DNA from: Fulvivirga maritima
GTDB taxonomy: Bacteria; Bacteroidota; Bacteroidia; Cytophagales; Cyclobacteriaceae
DNA length: 64,000 nt
Direction: 5' to 3'
NCBI RefSeq assembly: GCF_021389955.1
Contig: NZ_CP089980.1
Span: 3,343,001 to 3,407,000, forward strand
Each line of letters starts with the position of its first letter. The stretch's first letter is position 1. The translations under genes and the position numbers were made by a program. The notes below the pieces were generated by a model that did no database searches, was not told where the DNA came from, and saw only the letters and a list, made by a program, of their open reading frames with translations. Shown one piece after another: positions 8,064 to 18,248 of the stretch.

Positions 8064-8182
8064 GTGTTATTTAAAAGCTCAAAATTAGCCAGAATCTATA
8101 AAGGACCGACAATGCAGCCTAAAACCTTTCATTTTAGAATGGGAATTATATCTTTGTTAGCCGCTAAAAACCGTGAAACCAC

Positions 8183-9871
8183 ATGTCAACAAAACAAACC
8201 TATAAATCAGACTTAGAAATAGCGCAATCCACTGATCTAAAGCATATTAAGGAAATAGCGCAGTCAGTAGGAATAAGCGAAGATGAGCTTGAAATGTATG
8301 GAAAGTACAAAGCCAAGCTTCCTCTGAATCTGGTTAATGAAGAAAAAATTGCGCAAAGCACCCTCATTTTAGTTACGGCTATGACGCCCACACCAGCAGG
8401 AGAGGGTAAAACCACCACTTCAATTGGTCTGGCAGAAGGACTTAATAAATTGGGTAAGCAAGCTACAGTGGTGCTTAGAGAGCCATCTTTAGGGCCTGTA
8501 TTTGGAATGAAAGGAGGTGCAGCCGGTGGAGGTTACAGTCAGGTGGTGCCTATGGAAGATATTAACTTACATTTTACCGGAGATTTTGCGGCTATTGAAA
8601 AGGCTAATAATCTCCTGGCTGCTTTGATTGATAATAACATTCAAACGAAGACTAATAACCTGGGTATTGATCCGCGTACTGTAGAGTGGAAGCGAGTGAT
8701 GGATATGAATGATCGCGGCCTTAGAAATATAGTGACCGGAATGGGTGGTAAATCTGGTGGGATGATGCGGGAGACCGGTTTTAATATTACAGCGGCTTCT
8801 GAGATTATGGCTATTTTATGTCTGGCTAAAGATATTGAGGATCTTAAACAAAAGATCGGTAATATCTACATAGGAGATACTTATGATGGCAAGGCTGTTT
8901 TTGTGAAAGACCTTGGAGCGCAGGGAGCCATGACAGCTTTGTTAAAAGAGGCTATTAAACCCAATTTGGTGCAGACACTGGAGGGGAACCCTGCTATCAT
9001 ACATGGTGGGCCGTTTGCTAACATTGCTCAAGGAACTAACTCTATCATAGCTACTAAAATGGGTATGTCACTCACTCCTTACGTGGTTACAGAGGCTGGT
9101 TTTGGAGCCGACCTGGGAGCTGAGAAGTTTTTAAATATTAAATGTGGTTATGCTGGCTTTTCGCCAAAAGCGATTGTGGTGGTAGCTACGGTAAGAGCAC
9201 TCAAATATCATGGAGGGCAAAAGCTGGAGAATCTTAAAGAGAAAAATACCATGCATTTGGTGAAGGGCTTGGCTAACCTGGAAAAGCATCTTGAGAATGT
9301 TAAATTATATGGTGTTCAGCCTGTAGTGTCTGTCAATCGATTCTCTTCTGACTCTGATGAGGAGGTGGAAATAGTAAAAGAAAGATGTACGGAGTTAGGT
9401 ATTAAAGTGGCAGTCTCTGAAGGTTGGGAGCATGGAGGTGAAGGTACTACTCAGCTGGCTTCAGAAGTGCTAAAGGCAGTAGAAGAATGTACGCAACCTT
9501 ATAAGCCTGTATATGAGTGGAGCTGGTCTATAGAAGATAAAATAGAAGCAGTAGCCCGTAAAGTATATGGAGCCAGGGAAGTAGAGTTTTTGCCTAAAGC
9601 CAAACAAAATTTAAAGAAAATCGCTCGGATAGGGCTTAATGACAAGCCAATTTGCATCGCTAAAACGCAGAGCTCATTGAGCGATGATCCGAATGAGCTA
9701 GGCAGACCTCAAAACTTTACACTTACCGTGCGCGAGATAGAAATTGCTACCGGAGCAGGTTTCTGTATTCCTATAACCGGCAATATGCTGAGGATGCCCG
9801 GCCTGCCAGCGGTACCCGCTGCTGTTCAGATGGATATAGATAATGATGGTAAAATATCTGGTTTGAGCTAA
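8183..9871 (+). CDS. fhs: Formate--tetrahydrofolate ligase
   Basis: This 562-aa protein fits the monofunctional enzyme (about 555-560 aa), which joins formate and tetrahydrofolate at the expense of ATP to give 10-formyl-THF. The P-loop TPTPAGEGKTTTSIGL lies near residues 68-83. Further family stretches are REPSLGPVFGMKGGAAGGG, LHFTGDFAAIEKANNLL and the C-terminal GNMLRMPGLP. It precedes fdhD by 61 bases on the same strand, and the oxidoreductase gene further on also acts on formate, so the group may link one-carbon folate metabolism with formate oxidation. Confidence 0.97.
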   Translation: MSTKQTYKSDLEIAQSTDLKHIKEIAQSVGISEDELEMYGKYKAKLPLNLVNEEKIAQSTLILVTAMTPTPAGEGKTTTSIGLAEGLNKLGKQATVVLREPSLGPVFGMKGGAAGGGYSQVVPMEDINLHFTGDFAAIEKANNLLAALIDNNIQTKTNNLGIDPRTVEWKRVMDMNDRGLRNIVTGMGGKSGGMMRETGFNITAASEIMAILCLAKDIEDLKQKIGNIYIGDTYDGKAVFVKDLGAQGAMTALLKEAIKPNLVQTLEGNPAIIHGGPFANIAQGTNSIIATKMGMSLTPYVVTEAGFGADLGAEKFLNIKCGYAGFSPKAIVVVATVRALKYHGGQKLENLKEKNTMHLVKGLANLEKHLENVKLYGVQPVVSVNRFSSDSDEEVEIVKERCTELGIKVAVSEGWEHGGEGTTQLASEVLKAVEECTQPYKPVYEWSWSIEDKIEAVARKVYGAREVEFLPKAKQNLKKIARIGLNDKPICIAKTQSSLSDDPNELGRPQNFTLTVREIEIATGAGFCIPITGNMLRMPGLPAVPAAVQMDIDNDGKISGLS

Positions 9872-9932
9872 GCGAAGATAAATCCTGACCGCTTTACTTG
9901 TAATCTGAAATAGTGATTTTTAGATTAACAAC

Positions 9933-10814
9933 ATGTATATTTATAGAATGAGTAGTATGCGTGTTGAAGCTACATCTATAAAAAAATATTCTGATCAGCA
10001 ATACCAATCTAAGCCAGACCTACTGGCAGTAGAAGAGCCCCTGGAGCTTAGATTAGGCTATGGCGAGGAGTATAACCGCAAGGAGCAAAAGCTTATGGTA
10101 ACCATGCGCACGCCCGGAAATGATGAGGAGTTGGTAGCTGGTTTTTTGTATACTGAAGGAATAATAAGTGTTGCCGCAGATATTCTTTCAATAAAGCCTT
10201 GTAGCCGTGTAGAAAGTGAAGAGGAGCGTGGTAACGTAATTAGAGTTGAATTACACCCTGGTGTGAAATTCGACTCCGCTTCAGTTCAGAGAAATTTTTA
10301 TATGACTTCTAGTTGTGGGGTGTGTGGCAAAAGCTCTATAGCATCAGTACAGCAGTCATGCGAGGTGATTAGCAATGTTCTTAAGGTGTCAGAAATGTCT
10401 ATTATGGATGCGCCACGACAATTAAGAGCAGAGCAGAATGTTTTTGAACACACAGGAGGGTTACATGCAGCAGGCTTGTTTTCTGAGTCTGGCAAATTAA
10501 TTAGGCTGAGAGAAGATGTTGGTAGGCACAATGCACTTGATAAACTTATTGGTAGTAGCCTTTTAGAACCGGCATCTGTAGCACTGGAAAATGCCTTTAT
10601 TTTAGTAAGCGGACGAGCCAGTTTTGAACTGGTGCAAAAGGCTGCTGTAGCTCATGTACCTATACTGTTGGCTGTTGGGGCGCCTTCCAGCTTGGCAGTA
10701 AACCTGGCTAAACAAATTAATATGACACTCGTGGGCTTTATCAAGTCCGGAGGTTTTAATATTTATCATGGGGAGAAAAGAGTAGGGGAGAAACTCGAAC
10801 ATTTTAAACATTAA
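9933..10814 (+). CDS. fdhD: Formate dehydrogenase accessory sulfurtransferase FdhD
   Basis: FdhD carries sulfur from a cysteine desulfurase to the molybdopterin guanine dinucleotide cofactor and is needed for active formate dehydrogenases. The 293-aa product has the required CxxC in SCGVCGK (Cys128, Cys131), the upstream MRTPGNDEELVAGFLYTEG stretch, and the C-terminal REDVGRHNALDKLIG and SGRASFELV motifs. Later in-frame ATGs at 9948 and 9957 are possible starts, and the first few residues are not conserved in the family. The gene sits directly before an unknown small gene and the FdhF/YdeP-like gene, its likely client. Confidence 0.95.
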   Translation: MYIYRMSSMRVEATSIKKYSDQQYQSKPDLLAVEEPLELRLGYGEEYNRKEQKLMVTMRTPGNDEELVAGFLYTEGIISVAADILSIKPCSRVESEEERGNVIRVELHPGVKFDSASVQRNFYMTSSCGVCGKSSIASVQQSCEVISNVLKVSEMSIMDAPRQLRAEQNVFEHTGGLHAAGLFSESGKLIRLREDVGRHNALDKLIGSSLLEPASVALENAFILVSGRASFELVQKAAVAHVPILLAVGAPSSLAVNLAKQINMTLVGFIKSGGFNIYHGEKRVGEKLEHFKH

Positions 10815-10821
10815 ATTGACC

Positions 10822-11187
10822 ATGAAAATTAGAATTAAAGGAAACTCTTTGAGATTTAGGCTTTCGCAAAGTGAAGTAGGTATTATGCAAAAGGAGCGGA
10901 TGGTGAGTGATAGCATTGACTTTGGTGATAGGAAGTTGATTTACGGGATGGAGGTGACGGATAATGATGACATATCTGTAGATTTTAATGGCTCTTTTAT
11001 CACTGTAAAGGTGCCTGAAAAAACGTTAAGCGACTGGGTGAATACGGAAGAGGTGGGTTTTACTACTCAAATACCTTTGCCTCAGGGAGATACGCTTAAG
11101 GTGTTAGTAGAGAAGGATTTTCAGTGCCTAAAAGCCAGGGAAGGAGAAAATGAAGAAGATCTTTATAAAAATCCTATGGCAAAATAA
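10822..11187 (+). CDS. Small conserved-looking protein between fdhD and FdhF-like gene
   Basis: The protein has 121 aa from ATG 10822 (a TTG two codons earlier is also in frame). I do not recognise a characterised family. It has no signal peptide, membrane helix or cysteine pair (a single Cys near residue 103). It is rich in short beta strands (MKIRIKGNSLRFRLSQSEV, IYGMEVTDNDDISVDFNGSFITVKVP) and ends with a polar tail. It starts 7 bases after fdhD and ends 17 bases before the oxidoreductase, so it is surely co-transcribed with them. An accessory role in maturation or assembly of the formate dehydrogenase is an inference from position only. Confidence 0.75.
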   Translation: MKIRIKGNSLRFRLSQSEVGIMQKERMVSDSIDFGDRKLIYGMEVTDNDDISVDFNGSFITVKVPEKTLSDWVNTEEVGFTTQIPLPQGDTLKVLVEKDFQCLKAREGENEEDLYKNPMAK

Positions 11188-11204
11188 CCATGAATTAAAC
11201 GGCT

Positions 11205-13503
11205 ATGGATAAGAAAAGAGTAAAAGCACAGCCGCCAGAAGACCATGATAATAAATTGTCATATGGTCGTCCGCCTGAGGTAGCTGCAGGTATTGCAGCT
11301 ATCAAGTCATCTTTAAAACATGTGTTTGGAGAGGTGGGCATAGTAGGAGGAACCAAAGCCTTGCTTAAGCTCAATCAGTTCGACGGTTTTGACTGTCCGG
11401 GCTGTGCCTGGCCTGATCCTGATAAGCACCGATCTATAGCCGAATTTTGTGAAAATGGAGCAAAAGCTGTCGCAGAGGAGGCTACTAAAGCCAGAGTAGA
11501 TGCTGAATTCTTTGCTAGCTATTCTGTGCAGGAGCTTTCAGAATGGTCTGATTATGAAATCGGCAAGAGCGGCAGAATTACTGATCCCATGATTTTAAAG
11601 CCGGGCAGTAGTCACTACGAGCCTATAGCCTGGAATGATGCCTTTCAAATTATAGCTAAACATTTGAAAACTTTACCATCTCCTGATGAGGCTATATTTT
11701 ACACTTCTGGCCGCACTAGTAATGAAGCGGCCTTTCTTTATCAATTATTTGTAAGGCAGTATGGTACTAATAATTTGCCTGACTGCTCTAATATGTGTCA
11801 TGAATCCAGTGGTGCTGGCCTTTCAGAAACCGTAGGTATAGGTAAAGGCTCGGTGAAGTTGGAAGATTTTAATCTGGCTGAAGTGATTATGATTATGGGG
11901 CAAAACCCAGGAACGAATCACCCGAGAATGCTCACAGCGCTTGAAAAGGCAAAGCAACAAGGGGCTAAGATCGTTACTATAAATCCACTGCCTGAAGTAG
12001 GTCTTATGAAGTTCAAGCATCCTCAAAATGTAAATGATATGCTTGGTGGTGGCTCTAAGATCACTGATTACTTTTTGCAAGTAAGAATTAATGCTGATGT
12101 AGCCCTGTTAAAGGCATTGATGATTATGCTGTATCAAATGGAAGAAGAGAACCCCGGTACAGTACTCGATCATCAATTTATAGCTAATAAAACTGCTGGT
12201 TATGAAGAGTTTAAGGTTGACCTTCTGAGTCATAATTTAAATGAACTTATTAATCAGACTGGAGTAAGTGAGCAATCCATACGAGAAGTAGCTGAATTAT
12301 TAGCTGCCAAAAAAGAAGATTATCATTTGTTGGGCCATGGGCCTTACTCAGCATAAAAATGCAGTGGATAACATACGTGAGGTGGTTAATTTACTTTTGC
12401 TTAAAGGTAGCATAGGTAAACCAGGTGCCGGAACTTGCCCGGTAAGAGGCCATAGTAATGTGCAGGGAGATAGAACAGTAGGCATTTGGGAAAAACTGAA
12501 GCCTTCATTTGCTCAAAAACTGAAAGGTTCTTTTCATTTTACTCCTCCGGAAAAAGATGGATATGATGTGGTCAATGCACTGAAGGCTATGCATGAAGGT
12601 AAAGCGAAGGTGTTTTTTGCTATGGGGGGGAACTTCCTTTCAGCTACACCTGATACGGAGTATACGGCTACGGCATTAATGAATTGTGATTTAACGGTGC
12701 AAGTATCTACTAAGCTGAATAGAAGTCATTTAGTGCATGGTAAAACAGCGGTTATATTGCCATGCTTGGGAAGAACCGAGCGTGATATACAGCAATCCGG
12801 TCAGCAGTTTGTTTCTGTAGAGAACTCTACAGGGGTGGTTCATAGCTCCAGGGGCAATAAAAAGCCTGCATCAGATAATTTACTCAGTGAGCCTATGATC
12901 GTGGCTGAGTTGGCTAAGCATACATTAGGAGAGAAAAGTACCGTAGATTGGTCTGAAATGGTTTCAAACTATGATTATATAAGAGATGCCATTGAAATGA
13001 CCTGCCCGGGTTTTGAAGATTATAATGAAAGGGTGCGTGAGCCAGGTGGTTTTTATCTGCCAAATGGAGCAAGAGAAGCCGAATTTCATACCAATACTAA
13101 AAAGGCCAATTTTACTATTAATGAGTTAGCTGATCATCAATTGAGAGAAGATCAATATTTGATGATGACTATCAGGAGCCATGATCAGTATAATACTACT
13201 ATTTACGGCCTGCATGACAGGTACAGAGGCATTCATTATGATAGGAGAGTGGTGCTGATGAATGAAAGCGATATGCTAAAGGCAGGCATAAAACCAGAGC
13301 AAAAAGTGGATCTGATCAGTAAGTATGATGGTGTTGAACGATTGGCCAGTAGTTTTTTAGTTATTCCCTATGATATACCTACTAAATGTGTGGCTACTTA
13401 TTTTCCTGAAGCTAACGTGCTAGTGCCTTATAATCAATATGCTAAGAAAAGCAATACCCCTATATCTAAGTCTGTGGTGATAGAAATAAGGCGTAAAATT
13501 TAA
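11205..13503 (+). pseudogene. FdhF/YdeP-family molybdopterin oxidoreductase, split by a +1 frameshift
   Basis: Together the two frames make one formate dehydrogenase-like alpha subunit of about 765 aa, the usual length of the YdeP group. Frame 1 (11205-12356) starts MDKKRVKAQPPEDH and has GFDCPGCAWPDPD (about residue 62-74) and SNMCHESSGAGLSE. It ends in ...YHLLGHGPYSA after running out of frame. Frame 2 covers the rest to 13503 and shows WAMGLTQHKNAV, GAGTCPVRGHSNVQGDRT and SHDQYNTTIYG. Removing one T from CATTTGTT near 12325-12332 restores YHCWAMGLTQH, as expected for the family. As written the enzyme would be split and probably inactive. A sequencing error is equally possible because both halves look well conserved. 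A good terminator follows. Confidence 0.88.
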
Positions 13504-13545
13504 TAGTAAAACCCCTTTGGAATTTGAGGGGCTTTACTATTTTAA
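13502..13545 (+). terminator. Terminator after the formate operon
   Basis: AATAGTAAAACCCCT (13502-13516) pairs with AGGGGCTTTACTATT (13527-13541) with one mismatch and a 10-base loop, followed by a T-rich stretch. It begins at the stop codon of the FdhF-like gene, marking the end of the fhs-fdhD operon. The convergent lipoprotein gene ends 18 bases further on, so the hairpin may serve both directions. Confidence 0.85.
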
Positions 13546-13562
13546 TTATTGTAATCTGAATA

Positions 13563-14351
13563 TTAGTACTTCTGTACTTTAATATCTACTAAAAGTCGCT
13601 CGCTATCACGGTTCTTGGTTTTTATTGCACCTTTTCTTCCTGCTTCAGTTTGGAATAAAATGACATTGGGTATAGAGTTGCTGCTGAAGCCTTCTCCATC
13701 ATCTTGAGTAACTGTAAATTCAGATAACTCTTCATCATCATCCATTGCATCAAAATCATCCGCAGTCATAATAACTTCAGATTGATAATTTATGAAATAG
13801 GTTTCTGTGGCATTAGGAATATAGAAATTTGAGGAAGCAGGACTTTCAAAAAAGTTTACAGAAGAACCGAAACTACCAAAAGTAATGTTTACAGAAGCTC
13901 CGTTTTCTTCCGAAATTTGACTGTCAGTATAAACTACCCCGTCTTCAATAGAAAAGAACCTTCCGTAAGTTGCATCTCCTTCTTCTATACCAAATTCAAC
14001 GTCACTAAACTCTAATATGGCACTGTTGCCATTAATAGATAGAGTAGTTGTAGATTGGTCTTCATTACTCCCACTTATCGCAGTCAGAGTGATTTCAAAA
14101 TTTCCTGCTTTGTCAATTGTTATTTCGGAAGGGGTCTGGTCTGTAGAAGTTGCAACAGATGCTCCCTCAGAAAACTCCCAGCTATAAGAAGAGGCCCCTG
14201 TAGAATTGTTGATGATAACCAGTTCTGCGTTAGGAGATTCTCCGACTATGGAGGCTGAGAAATCGGCGACAAGTGGAGTTTCGTCATCATCATCTGAACA
14301 TGATAGCATTAGCGTACTTGCTGCAATGATTATCGCTAGTAATTTTTTCAT
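13563..14351 (-). CDS. PKD-domain lipoprotein
   Basis: This 262-aa protein begins with a lipoprotein signal (MKKLLAIIIAASTLMLSC, lipid Cys18) followed by SDDDDE, an acidic stretch that in Bacteroidetes often sends lipoproteins to the cell surface. One PKD domain follows (about residues 28-108; VADFSASI...SYSWEFSEG...ITLTA). The C-terminal half (about 110-262) is beta-rich and unfamiliar. No catalytic motif is seen. PKD domains usually mediate binding. The gene is monocistronic, convergent with the formate operon and divergent from the large kinase gene. Confidence 0.8.
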   Translation of the reverse strand: MKKLLAIIIAASTLMLSCSDDDDETPLVADFSASIVGESPNAELVIINNSTGASSYSWEFSEGASVATSTDQTPSEITIDKAGNFEITLTAISGSNEDQSTTTLSINGNSAILEFSDVEFGIEEGDATYGRFFSIEDGVVYTDSQISEENGASVNITFGSFGSSVNFFESPASSNFYIPNATETYFINYQSEVIMTADDFDAMDDDEELSEFTVTQDDGEGFSSNSIPNVILFQTEAGRKGAIKTKNRDSERLLVDIKVQKY

Positions 14352-14607
14352 AAAAAAAATGGTTATTGTTCTAGTTTAAAAAGTTTGAGCTAAACTAAAT
14401 TAAAATATTTAGAAATGATAGGTTTTGTATAATTGTTAGTCTAATTTCTCGGAATTAAACGCTAGCAATTGATAATTTTAAAACACTGAAGTTGATGTTA
14501 GTGGATTATTTTTAGTGAAATCATGGTTACAATTAACCTTTTTATTTTATTAATATATCTTAGAAGCATTGTATATTGTGAGTAGTCTATTCTATTTTAT
14601 GTAATTT

Positions 14608-17598
14608 ATGAGGGCACTTTTTATTCTTTTTATAAGTGCATTAGTTACTCATACATCACATTCTCAAAATTTTCAGAAGACAGTATATGGAGTAGAGGAG
14701 GGAGTAGTAACTCACTTAATCAAAGCAGTAGAGTTTGATTCCCTCGGGTTTTTATGGATAGGAACAGATGAAGGCCTAGTACGGTACGATGGCCGGGAAT
14801 TTCAAAGCTACGCACAAGCCACACCAAGCAGGTACCTTAAAGATATAGTAAATACCGGCGGTCAGTTATTGGCCGTTTCAGATCTTGGAATTACTGAAAT
14901 TATTCCTGGTATTAATGATGTAAGTTTTAAGTCATATATTAAGGGTGGCCTGTATATGACTGATTCCACCTTATGGTACCCCAAAAAGATCTTTATTGAT
15001 AGTAAGTCAAATCAATGGGTGTCCGAGCCCGGTAGTATCGTAAAACTTCACGGAAATCAATTTAAAAGATACACTTTTGGTGTCCGCGATTTTTCCCACA
15101 GTTTTCTTGGCTCTTTTTCCTTTTTTGAAATAGGAGATCAGCTTTATATTCTTACTTATAGAGGCCATGTGTTTCATTATGATGAAACAGCCGATGAGTT
15201 TAAAGAACTATCTCTTCAATCAGATATTCCCTTGGTGAATGTTAATATCTGCTTTAATTTGAATGATACTATTTTAGTAGGAGACCTTAACGGAGTGCAT
15301 AAGTTATGGCAATCAGAGGACGGTTTTCATGCTAACGTATTGAATAGCTTGCCTGTAAAGGAGGTGTCTAATATAGTGAGGTATGACAGTACTCAGTTGC
15401 TGATTGGTACTTTCAGAAATGAGTTGATGGTAGTTAAGGAGCGTGACTTGTCAGTTCAAACGAGGTTCAATATTTTAAGGTCTAACGATATATTGGTTAA
15501 TCAGGATGGTAATTTTTGGGTAGGCTCTGATGAAGGATTGGTGATGCTTAAGAAGAATTACTTTAAGGAAGTTAACGATGATAACTATTATGTGGAGGCG
15601 ATAATGCCTTTAGGAAATAAAATATATTACTCCTATAAAGACGCCCTGATTAAATTAGAAAGAGATGATGGTGGGTATAAAAAGTCCACTATAGTAAGAG
15701 GTAATAATGAATTTTTTATAGCCATTGCAGCAAAAGGCTCTGATGTCTGGTTAAGCAATAAGTTTAATGTATTGCATTTGAAAAATGATGTCATTACAGA
15801 TACCATTAAGTTATCTAATGAAATGAGTTTTATATCATTTCTGTACGCTGACAGTAAAGATAATTTATGGATACATCAACAAAACGTAGATGGTGTTTTT
15901 CGATTAGACTCAAAGGGCAATTTGAAACATTACGGAGAAAAGGAAGGAATACACGGAATGCTAGTGTCTGGAAATGAGGTGAATGGGACTATGTATTTTG
16001 GGAGTATTGGCACTGACTCTTACTTGTATAAGTATGATGTTGACATAGATAGATTTGTTAATGTCAGTGTGCCTATAAGATTCCAGGTAAATTCAAATTT
16101 TGAGATTAATGACATTGTAGAAAAGAATGATACTATCTGGCTAGCTACCTCAGATGGCCTTATTCACTATACTAATGATAATGTAAATCGCTTAAATCTA
16201 GGTAGTATGACTAAGGTGCCTGTGAAAGCTGTTGCAGTAGAGAATGATATTTTATGGCTGGCTAATACATTGGGAGTAATTAGAGTAGATTTAGCTAAAA
16301 AGCAAAGCTATATCACTTTTGGTAAGGATTCAGGCCTGCCATCCAGCTCTGGCAACACCCGGGACTTGCGGGTCGATAGTAATGGTACCAAGTGGGTAGG
16401 AACGGCACGTGGTCTATCCGCTTCAGTGCATGGTAATCAGAAGTTTAATATTACCCAAAAGCCATTTTTGACTGCTGTGGTAATAAACGGCAGAGAGTGG
16501 AGCTTAAATGATATTGGTGATAAGTCTATACCCAATCACTCTATAGCAGAGTTGCATTTTCTTTCATTGACATTTCCCGGGTCATTACTTACCTATCAAT
16601 ATAAAATGGCTGATAGCAGTGCGTGGATTGACTTGGATTTAAATAATATAGTTAAGCTCAACGAGCTTGATGCAGGGGCTTATAAACTGCAGGTGAGAGC
16701 TCGCCAAAGTGGTAATTATCTATGGAGTGAGCCAGAAGAGATCAGTTTTATTGTAGCTGAGCCTTTTTATTCCAGATGGTGGTTTGTGGCCATTTGTCTG
16801 GTAGGCACTTTTATTATCATCTATCTTTTATCTGCATTCTATTCTTATAGACTGAGAAAGGCACAAGACAGGTTAAATGCGGTAGTAGAAGACCGGACGG
16901 CTCAGCTTAAATTGTCTAATCAGCAACTTCGTCAGACTAATAAGGAGTTAGATATGTTTGTTTATTCCGCCTCTCATGATTTAAAAGCACCTCTTTCTTC
17001 AATGATAGGGCTACTTAACTTATATAACCTTGAAGATACCCAGAAGGCTAAAGATGAACTTATAGAAAGGATGAGGGAGAGCATTATTAAGCTAGATTCT
17101 TTTATAAAGGATGTGATTGCTTACTCTAAAAACTCACGCCTTGATGTGATCAAAGAAGAGGTTAACTTTCACGAAATAATTAGTGAGGTGTTTGGCATCT
17201 ACAAATACCTAAACCACTTCAATAAAATTAAAAGAATAGTGAAGGTGGAGCAAGGAGTTTACTTCTCTGATAAAAACCGCCTTCGCATCATATTCAATAA
17301 TCTTATTTCTAACAGTATCAGGTACTGTGATGTAAATAAGGAACACTCGCTGGTTGAAATATCGGTATATAAGAGCAATGGATTCATACACATTTCGGTT
17401 TGTGATAACGGTATTGGTATTCCTGAGCAGTATCAGAAAAATATATTTGAAATGTTTTACCGTGCAGATGAATCCCGATCAGGGTCTGGGCTGGGGCTGT
17501 ATATCGTGAAAGAAGCCGTAACCTTGCTTAACGGTGAAATAGAAGTAGAGTCTACCCCAGGAGAAGGAACTTCTTTTAGGGTGAAGATACCTTCATAG
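14608..17598 (+). CDS. Two-component propeller sensor histidine kinase
   Basis: This 996-aa protein has a signal peptide (1-19, ...HTSHSQ) and a large periplasmic region of Reg_prop-type beta-propeller repeats (SLGFLWIGTDEGLVRYDG near residue 48, then repeated ...WVGSDEGLV, LWLANTLGVIRVD and KWVGTARGLS). A Y_Y_Y-like beta sandwich follows (about 640-718), then one membrane helix (about 724-745). HisKA has His790 (SASHDLKAP). The HATPase shows NNLISNSIRYCD, DNGIGI and GSGLGLYIVKE. It lacks the receiver and AraC domains of full hybrid systems, so it needs a separate response regulator. Proteins of this design in Bacteroidetes often sense glycans, but no polysaccharide-use genes adjoin it. Confidence 0.93.
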   Translation: MRALFILFISALVTHTSHSQNFQKTVYGVEEGVVTHLIKAVEFDSLGFLWIGTDEGLVRYDGREFQSYAQATPSRYLKDIVNTGGQLLAVSDLGITEIIPGINDVSFKSYIKGGLYMTDSTLWYPKKIFIDSKSNQWVSEPGSIVKLHGNQFKRYTFGVRDFSHSFLGSFSFFEIGDQLYILTYRGHVFHYDETADEFKELSLQSDIPLVNVNICFNLNDTILVGDLNGVHKLWQSEDGFHANVLNSLPVKEVSNIVRYDSTQLLIGTFRNELMVVKERDLSVQTRFNILRSNDILVNQDGNFWVGSDEGLVMLKKNYFKEVNDDNYYVEAIMPLGNKIYYSYKDALIKLERDDGGYKKSTIVRGNNEFFIAIAAKGSDVWLSNKFNVLHLKNDVITDTIKLSNEMSFISFLYADSKDNLWIHQQNVDGVFRLDSKGNLKHYGEKEGIHGMLVSGNEVNGTMYFGSIGTDSYLYKYDVDIDRFVNVSVPIRFQVNSNFEINDIVEKNDTIWLATSDGLIHYTNDNVNRLNLGSMTKVPVKAVAVENDILWLANTLGVIRVDLAKKQSYITFGKDSGLPSSSGNTRDLRVDSNGTKWVGTARGLSASVHGNQKFNITQKPFLTAVVINGREWSLNDIGDKSIPNHSIAELHFLSLTFPGSLLTYQYKMADSSAWIDLDLNNIVKLNELDAGAYKLQVRARQSGNYLWSEPEEISFIVAEPFYSRWWFVAICLVGTFIIIYLLSAFYSYRLRKAQDRLNAVVEDRTAQLKLSNQQLRQTNKELDMFVYSASHDLKAPLSSMIGLLNLYNLEDTQKAKDELIERMRESIIKLDSFIKDVIAYSKNSRLDVIKEEVNFHEIISEVFGIYKYLNHFNKIKRIVKVEQGVYFSDKNRLRIIFNNLISNSIRYCDVNKEHSLVEISVYKSNGFIHISVCDNGIGIPEQYQKNIFEMFYRADESRSGSGLGLYIVKEAVTLLNGEIEVESTPGEGTSFRVKIPS

Positions 17599-17624
17599 GA
17601 AATGATTTTGTTGAAAAGGGCTTT

Positions 17625-18248
17625 TTATCTTGCCCTAATTTTTGCTTTCACTACCCGTGGTGATTGCTCGGCAAGTACATAGGCCAGGTACTCTTCGTGA
17701 TTGATCTTGTCGTTACCTTTTATGGAGTCTATAATCTTTTCATATTGGTCAAAGCCGAGCTGCATAGAGGCAAAAGTGTGGATAGATTCCTGATCCAATT
17801 GGTCTTTAAGCTTACTGGCCAGTGATTGAGAATCTTGGAAATTGAGCATTACTATTTTCTCTAAAGAAGCCGCTGTAGCTGATTTTTTAGCTTTTGTAAG
17901 CCAGTCATGTATGGTGAGTACGCCCTGATCAAAAAAAGTGACGTTTACTTTTTGAATTATGGCTTCAAAGCCGAATACTCCAAATATCGAATACCAGATC
18001 CATCTCGGACCTATCAGTAAAAATGAAGTTTGGCTGCTGCCTGGTGCAGGCAGGTTGTTGTCTATAAGGTTGGCGGATAGTAAAGTAGTGATAATGTTGC
18101 CTATCACCATTATAAGGATGTAAAATATGAATGAAGAAGTGATAATACTTCTCAGATCATTAGTTTTTGCATCTATTGATATTTGTATGGTTGCTAGTAA
18201 AACTGATAATAAAGAACTTACAACGAGAGCGCAGGCTACGTCATTCAT
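17625..18248 (-). CDS. Membrane protein of unknown function, paired with a winged-helix gene
   Basis: The 207-aa product has hydrophobic segments near residues 5-23, 37-60 and 77-95, then a soluble C-terminal half (about 100-207) with helical, charged sequence. I recognise no family. Its ATG overlaps the stop of the upstream winged-helix gene by four bases (ATGA), so the pair is translated together. One reading is a membrane-linked regulator or sensor pair. Another is a membrane effector controlled by its partner. The 3' end is convergent with the propeller kinase, 26 bases away. Confidence 0.7.
   Translation of the reverse strand: MNDVACALVVSSLLSVLLATIQISIDAKTNDLRSIITSSFIFYILIMVIGNIITTLLSANLIDNNLPAPGSSQTSFLLIGPRWIWYSIFGVFGFEAIIQKVNVTFFDQGVLTIHDWLTKAKKSATAASLEKIVMLNFQDSQSLASKLKDQLDQESIHTFASMQLGFDQYEKIIDSIKGNDKINHEEYLAYVLAEQSPRVVKAKIRAR

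Noticed and set aside
17616-17640. Short AGGGC/GCCCT stem between the propeller kinase and the membrane gene
   Set aside because: A 5-bp stem with a long loop is too weak to call a terminator.
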